Of a DNA stretch of 64,000 nucleotides, positions 61,563-64,000 are shown piece after piece. A program made the position numbers and the translations under genes. Every line of letters starts with the position of its first letter. Positions within the stretch are counted from its first letter, which is position 1. The stretch is from positions 178,624-242,623 of the forward strand of contig NZ_BATP01000057.1 in assembly GCF_000739615.1 (NCBI RefSeq), written 5' to 3'. The notes under the pieces are model-generated. The model did no database searches and was not told the DNA's origin. It saw only the letters and a list, made by a program, of their open reading frames with translations. The stretch is from Haloferula sp. BvORR071. GTDB taxonomy: Bacteria; Verrucomicrobiota; Verrucomicrobiia; Verrucomicrobiales; Akkermansiaceae.

Positions 61563-62462
61563 ATGAGCGAGATGCCGTGTCCCGACTGGAAGCTGCTCGA
61601 TGTGATGCTGCGACGCTGTCACCTGCTGTGGATCGCACCACTTTTTGCGGCCCTGTGCGGGCTGGCGGTCCACTTGGGGAATGGTCGCCAGGAATACGCC
61701 GTAGCCGTGATCCAGTCGCCGCCGGAGCCTGAGTGGATCATCCTGCCAGGGAATTGCGCGGATACCAGGGTGCCGGTGCAGGAGTCCGCGCGTTATCGCT
61801 TGCTGCAATCGTCCGAGGTGCTGGGAGATGCCGCGGAAGACGCCGGTCTGCTTGAGGCTTGGCAGACAGATCGCGAGACGGCTGGCAGCCGTTTGCGGGA
61901 CTTTGTGTCCTTTGATCCGGTCCCGGACAGCTTCCTGGTCGAGATCAAGGTTGCCCCGATTCCCGGGGCAGATTCCGCCAAGGTGTGCCAGGCGATCCTG
62001 GATCACACGTTTGCGGAAGAGGGAGAGGCGGAAGCCAGCAAGGTGAAGGAGAAGCTTGCGGCGGTGCAGGCGCGGGTGAAGCAGGCGGAGGCCGAACTGG
62101 CGACGGCGAAAGATCGCTACTCCGCCGAAGCGCGGAAAGACGGAGATGCGGCGGAGAGATTCGATCTCAAGCACACCATGGCGAAAGCGGAGTTCCTCGC
62201 GAAAGAGGGGGAGGTCGAGGACTGGACAAGGATGGCGGAAAGCCTGGAGCAAAGCTTGGCGCTGGCTTCTCAAGCGGAGGAAAGCTGTCCGGTACCGGAA
62301 TGGAGAAAGGGTTCATTCAAGGAACGCCTCCGCTCATCAGGGCCGGTGATTCTTGGATCACTTGCCGCAGGTGCCGTAGCGGCCTGCATCCTTGCCTGCT
62401 TTCTGGAGCGAAGGCACTCCGAGCGCAGGAAGCTCAGCATCCAAGCCGCACCGCTTTTATGA
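61563..62462 (+). CDS. Wzz-like chain-length or transport protein, copy 1
   Basis: A 299-residue protein with the topology of polysaccharide co-polymerases: TM1 near 20-38 (LLWIAPLFAALCGLAVHLG), a periplasmic domain with SSEVLGDAAEDAGLLEAWQ and FVSFDPVPDSFLVEIKV, a long coiled-coil (about 160-250; KEKLAAVQARVKQAEAELA), and TM2 near 265-285 (GPVILGSLAAGAVAACILACF). It is shorter than typical Wzz and has no kinase domain. The ATG is preceded by AAGG. It overlaps the next paralogue by 4 bases. Function in exopolysaccharide assembly is inferred from topology. Confidence 0.75.
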   Translation: MSEMPCPDWKLLDVMLRRCHLLWIAPLFAALCGLAVHLGNGRQEYAVAVIQSPPEPEWIILPGNCADTRVPVQESARYRLLQSSEVLGDAAEDAGLLEAWQTDRETAGSRLRDFVSFDPVPDSFLVEIKVAPIPGADSAKVCQAILDHTFAEEGEAEASKVKEKLAAVQARVKQAEAELATAKDRYSAEARKDGDAAERFDLKHTMAKAEFLAKEGEVEDWTRMAESLEQSLALASQAEESCPVPEWRKGSFKERLRSSGPVILGSLAAGAVAACILACFLERRHSERRKLSIQAAPLL

Positions 62463-63367
62463 ATGCTCTATCAACACGCCAGTGGGGGCTGTCTTTTATC
62501 GTGTGGCGATGGAGGCATGTGATGTGGATCTTGCCGCTGCTGGCTTGCCTCGGAGTATTGGCATCGCACTGGAACCGGCTGCGCTGGGACCATGTGCGTG
62601 CGGTGGTGCAGCTCAATCCCACCACTTCCATCCTGGCCGGCCGACCGGTGCCCACATGGATGTCAGAGCAAATCGAGATGATGCGGTCTCCCGAGGTGCT
62701 GGGCAAGGTGGTGCAAGACTGTGGTCTTACGGCGGCGTGGAAGACGAGCGATGCCGGGGCGCTTGAAGATCTCCGGGACAAGGTGATTTGCGACTCGATC
62801 CCGGGGACCTCGCTGGTCGAAGTGAAGGTCCGTAAGGTCTCCGGCGCCGACCCGCTGGAGATTTGCAAGGCACTCACGAAGCATGCCGGTGAACGATTGG
62901 ACGCGGACCGTGCGGCAGAGACCGCGCGCCTGACTGCGGAGCGGAAGGCGGTGGCAAGGAAGGCCGCAACCGAGCTTGTGGCCAAGCTAAGCGCAGCGGA
63001 AGCCAAGTTCATCGCCGAGCGGCCCGATCATGAGCGAGGCGTGGACCTTGCCGCACGCTTCGAGTCTCTGGTGGAGATCCAAGCGGACCAGCGATTGCTG
63101 GAGCAACTCAAGCATCAGGTTGCGGCGGAGGAGATGGGGGGCGGTTGCAGCTTCGCCACGGCGCTCATCGAGCATGAAGCACCGCACTGGCCCGGGATGC
63201 CGGCGTTGCATCATTTCGAGGACTTCGCCATCGCGGGTGGATGGACCTTCGGGGTGAGCGTGCTGGTGGCGATCGTGATGGCTTATGTGTTGGAGATGCT
63301 GGTGCCGCGCAGGATGCTGAGAGCGCAGATCGCACCTGAATCCGCTCACGCGCATGGACAAGCTTGA
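62459..63367 (+). CDS. Wzz-like protein, copy 2
   Basis: A 302-residue paralogue of the previous gene. The TM1 region reads WRWRHVMWILPLLACLGVLA, followed by RWDHVRAVVQLNPTTS, SPEVLGKVVQDCGLTAAWKTS and DSIPGTSLVEVKVRKVSGADPLEICKAL, then a coiled coil and TM2 (GGWTFGVSVLVAIVMAYVLEM). The pattern LVEVKVRKVSGADPLEICK matches LVEIKVAPIPGADSAKVCQ in copy 1. The start overlaps the stop of copy 1 (ATGA) and the end overlaps copy 3 by 14 bases. Confidence 0.75.
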   Translation: MNALSTRQWGLSFIVWRWRHVMWILPLLACLGVLASHWNRLRWDHVRAVVQLNPTTSILAGRPVPTWMSEQIEMMRSPEVLGKVVQDCGLTAAWKTSDAGALEDLRDKVICDSIPGTSLVEVKVRKVSGADPLEICKALTKHAGERLDADRAAETARLTAERKAVARKAATELVAKLSAAEAKFIAERPDHERGVDLAARFESLVEIQADQRLLEQLKHQVAAEEMGGGCSFATALIEHEAPHWPGMPALHHFEDFAIAGGWTFGVSVLVAIVMAYVLEMLVPRRMLRAQIAPESAHAHGQA

Positions 63368-64000
63368 GCATCGGCGCTGGTATCCCGCCTTCGTGATCTA
63401 TCGATGGCGACGTCTATTGTGGATGCTGCTGCTGTTGGCGCTCTTCGGCTTGCTGGTTTTGCATTGGAAGCATCTCCGCCCTGACCAAGCGGTGGCGGTT
63501 CTCCGGCTTTGTCCCACCCGAACTTGGAGTGGGGGTGGGCACGGGCCGTCTTATCCGCCCGTGCTCGGGCACGCCGAACTCTTTGCCGCGCTGACTTGTC
63601 CCGAGGTATTGGAGAAGTCGGTTAGAGAGACGGGCTTGGCGGGGGCTTGGCATGTGAGTGAGGCTGAGGCGATCGAGCGCTTGAGGTCGCTCATCACTTA
63701 CGATCCGCTCCCCGGGAGCATGCTTGCGGAAGCGAAGGTGAGGAAGGCGGCTGAGATGGATGCTCAAAAGATCTGCCGCGTGGTCGTGGATCACACGCGG
63801 GAGAAGCTGGCTGCGGAACAGGCGGCGAGGTATGCCAGCGAGCTTGCGGCGAACGAAGCGGAAGCGAAGGTGTTGGAGCGGCAGTTGGATCTGCTCCGGA
63901 AGAATTACCGGATGTTCGCGGCCTGGCATCCGCGCCCGGCTTTGAGGCCTGTGTGGAGGTCTCTTGTCGGCATGGGGAGGTTTCAGGCGAAGGAGAGGGA
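63354..64000 (+). CDS. Wzz-like protein, copy 3, 3' partial
   Basis: A third paralogue that runs off the window after about 215 codons without a stop. It begins at ATG 63354 inside the end of copy 2: EHRRWYPAFVIYRWRRLLW, then MLLLLALFGLLVLHW, HLRPDQAVAVLRLCPTR, CPEVLEKSVRETGLAGAWHVS, ITYDPLPGSMLAEAKVRKA and the coiled-coil start LAAEQAARYASELAANEAEA. The same order of elements is seen in copies 1 and 2. More genes of an exopolysaccharide cluster probably follow. Confidence 0.75.
   Translation, partial: MDKLEHRRWYPAFVIYRWRRLLWMLLLLALFGLLVLHWKHLRPDQAVAVLRLCPTRTWSGGGHGPSYPPVLGHAELFAALTCPEVLEKSVRETGLAGAWHVSEAEAIERLRSLITYDPLPGSMLAEAKVRKAAEMDAQKICRVVVDHTREKLAAEQAARYASELAANEAEAKVLERQLDLLRKNYRMFAAWHPRPALRPVWRSLVGMGRFQAKER

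Noticed and set aside
1..64000. tRNA, rRNA, prophage and insertion sequence genes looked for across the window.
   Set aside because: No T-arm GGTTCGAATC-type sequence with cloverleaf context, no transposase and no phage structural gene was recognised. The Xer recombinase has a housekeeping context.

Overview
The window (64 kb, high GC) looks like a chromosomal segment of a Verrucomicrobiota bacterium, probably near Luteolibacter or Haloferula. This placement is inferred from gene style: secreted proteins whose C-terminal region contains a DPDGDKIPNVLEYA-like stretch, an Asp-Pro-x-Ala-Ala helical-repeat protein, many small secreted or anchored proteins, and hairpin repeats between genes. No rRNA or tRNA gene, CRISPR array or insertion sequence was recognised. 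Both window edges cut a gene.

Layout. 1-7.4 kb: an operon for urea/guanidine-type nitrogen use (NikR-like regulator, two DUF1989 proteins, a biotin-dependent carboxylase and allophanate hydrolase), with a TetR-type regulator convergent to it. 8.3-18.7 kb: NADH dehydrogenase, an AT-rich orphan secreted protein, a helical-repeat protein, a TPM-domain pair with a methyltransferase, a protease/pseudoprotease pair, YqgE and MetX. 18.8-24 kb: mostly minus-strand housekeeping genes (phosphoesterase, rRNA methyltransferase, Xer recombinase, Fur family, RuvB, RadC) plus a YkgO-type bL36 on the plus strand. 24-34.7 kb: two divergent peptide-type ABC gene sets; only the plus-strand set has ATPases, so these probably serve both. 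34.8-35.5 kb: a VapC-type toxin-antitoxin pair. 35.5-42.2 kb: a 1977-residue secreted metzincin-like protein with internal repeats, followed by two small secreted or anchored proteins. 42.4-46 kb: purD-pyrR-membrane protein-pyrB. 46.2-46.7 kb: a ParE/RelE-type toxin-antitoxin pair. 46.8-53.5 kb: a GH2 glycosidase, a decayed gene remnant, MarR, a secreted metalloprotease, a serine-protease-like protein and a TonB-C lipoprotein. 53.5-64 kb: a polysaccharide-export lipoprotein-type gene, ECF sigma factor with a large VWA membrane protein, a convergent gene that shares the C-terminal domain of the VWA protein, a PLP aminotransferase, adenosine deaminase, and three tandem Wzz-like paralogues that run off the window.

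Most notable: (1) a probable guanidine catabolic operon whose NikR-like regulator lacks three of four nickel ligands and whose carboxylase gene contains an in-frame palindromic repeat; (2) an approximately 170-residue domain shared by the YfbK-like VWA protein and its convergent neighbour; (3) three tandem Wzz-like genes, preceded by a dyad ACTTT-N7-AAAGC that nearly matches two ACTTT-N7-AAAGT dyads 7.4 kb away between the polysaccharide-export gene and the sigma gene; (4) a catalytically dead protease with its PDZ domain embedded inside the protease fold; (5) peptide-type permeases with large extracytoplasmic insertions, one of them MORN-like.
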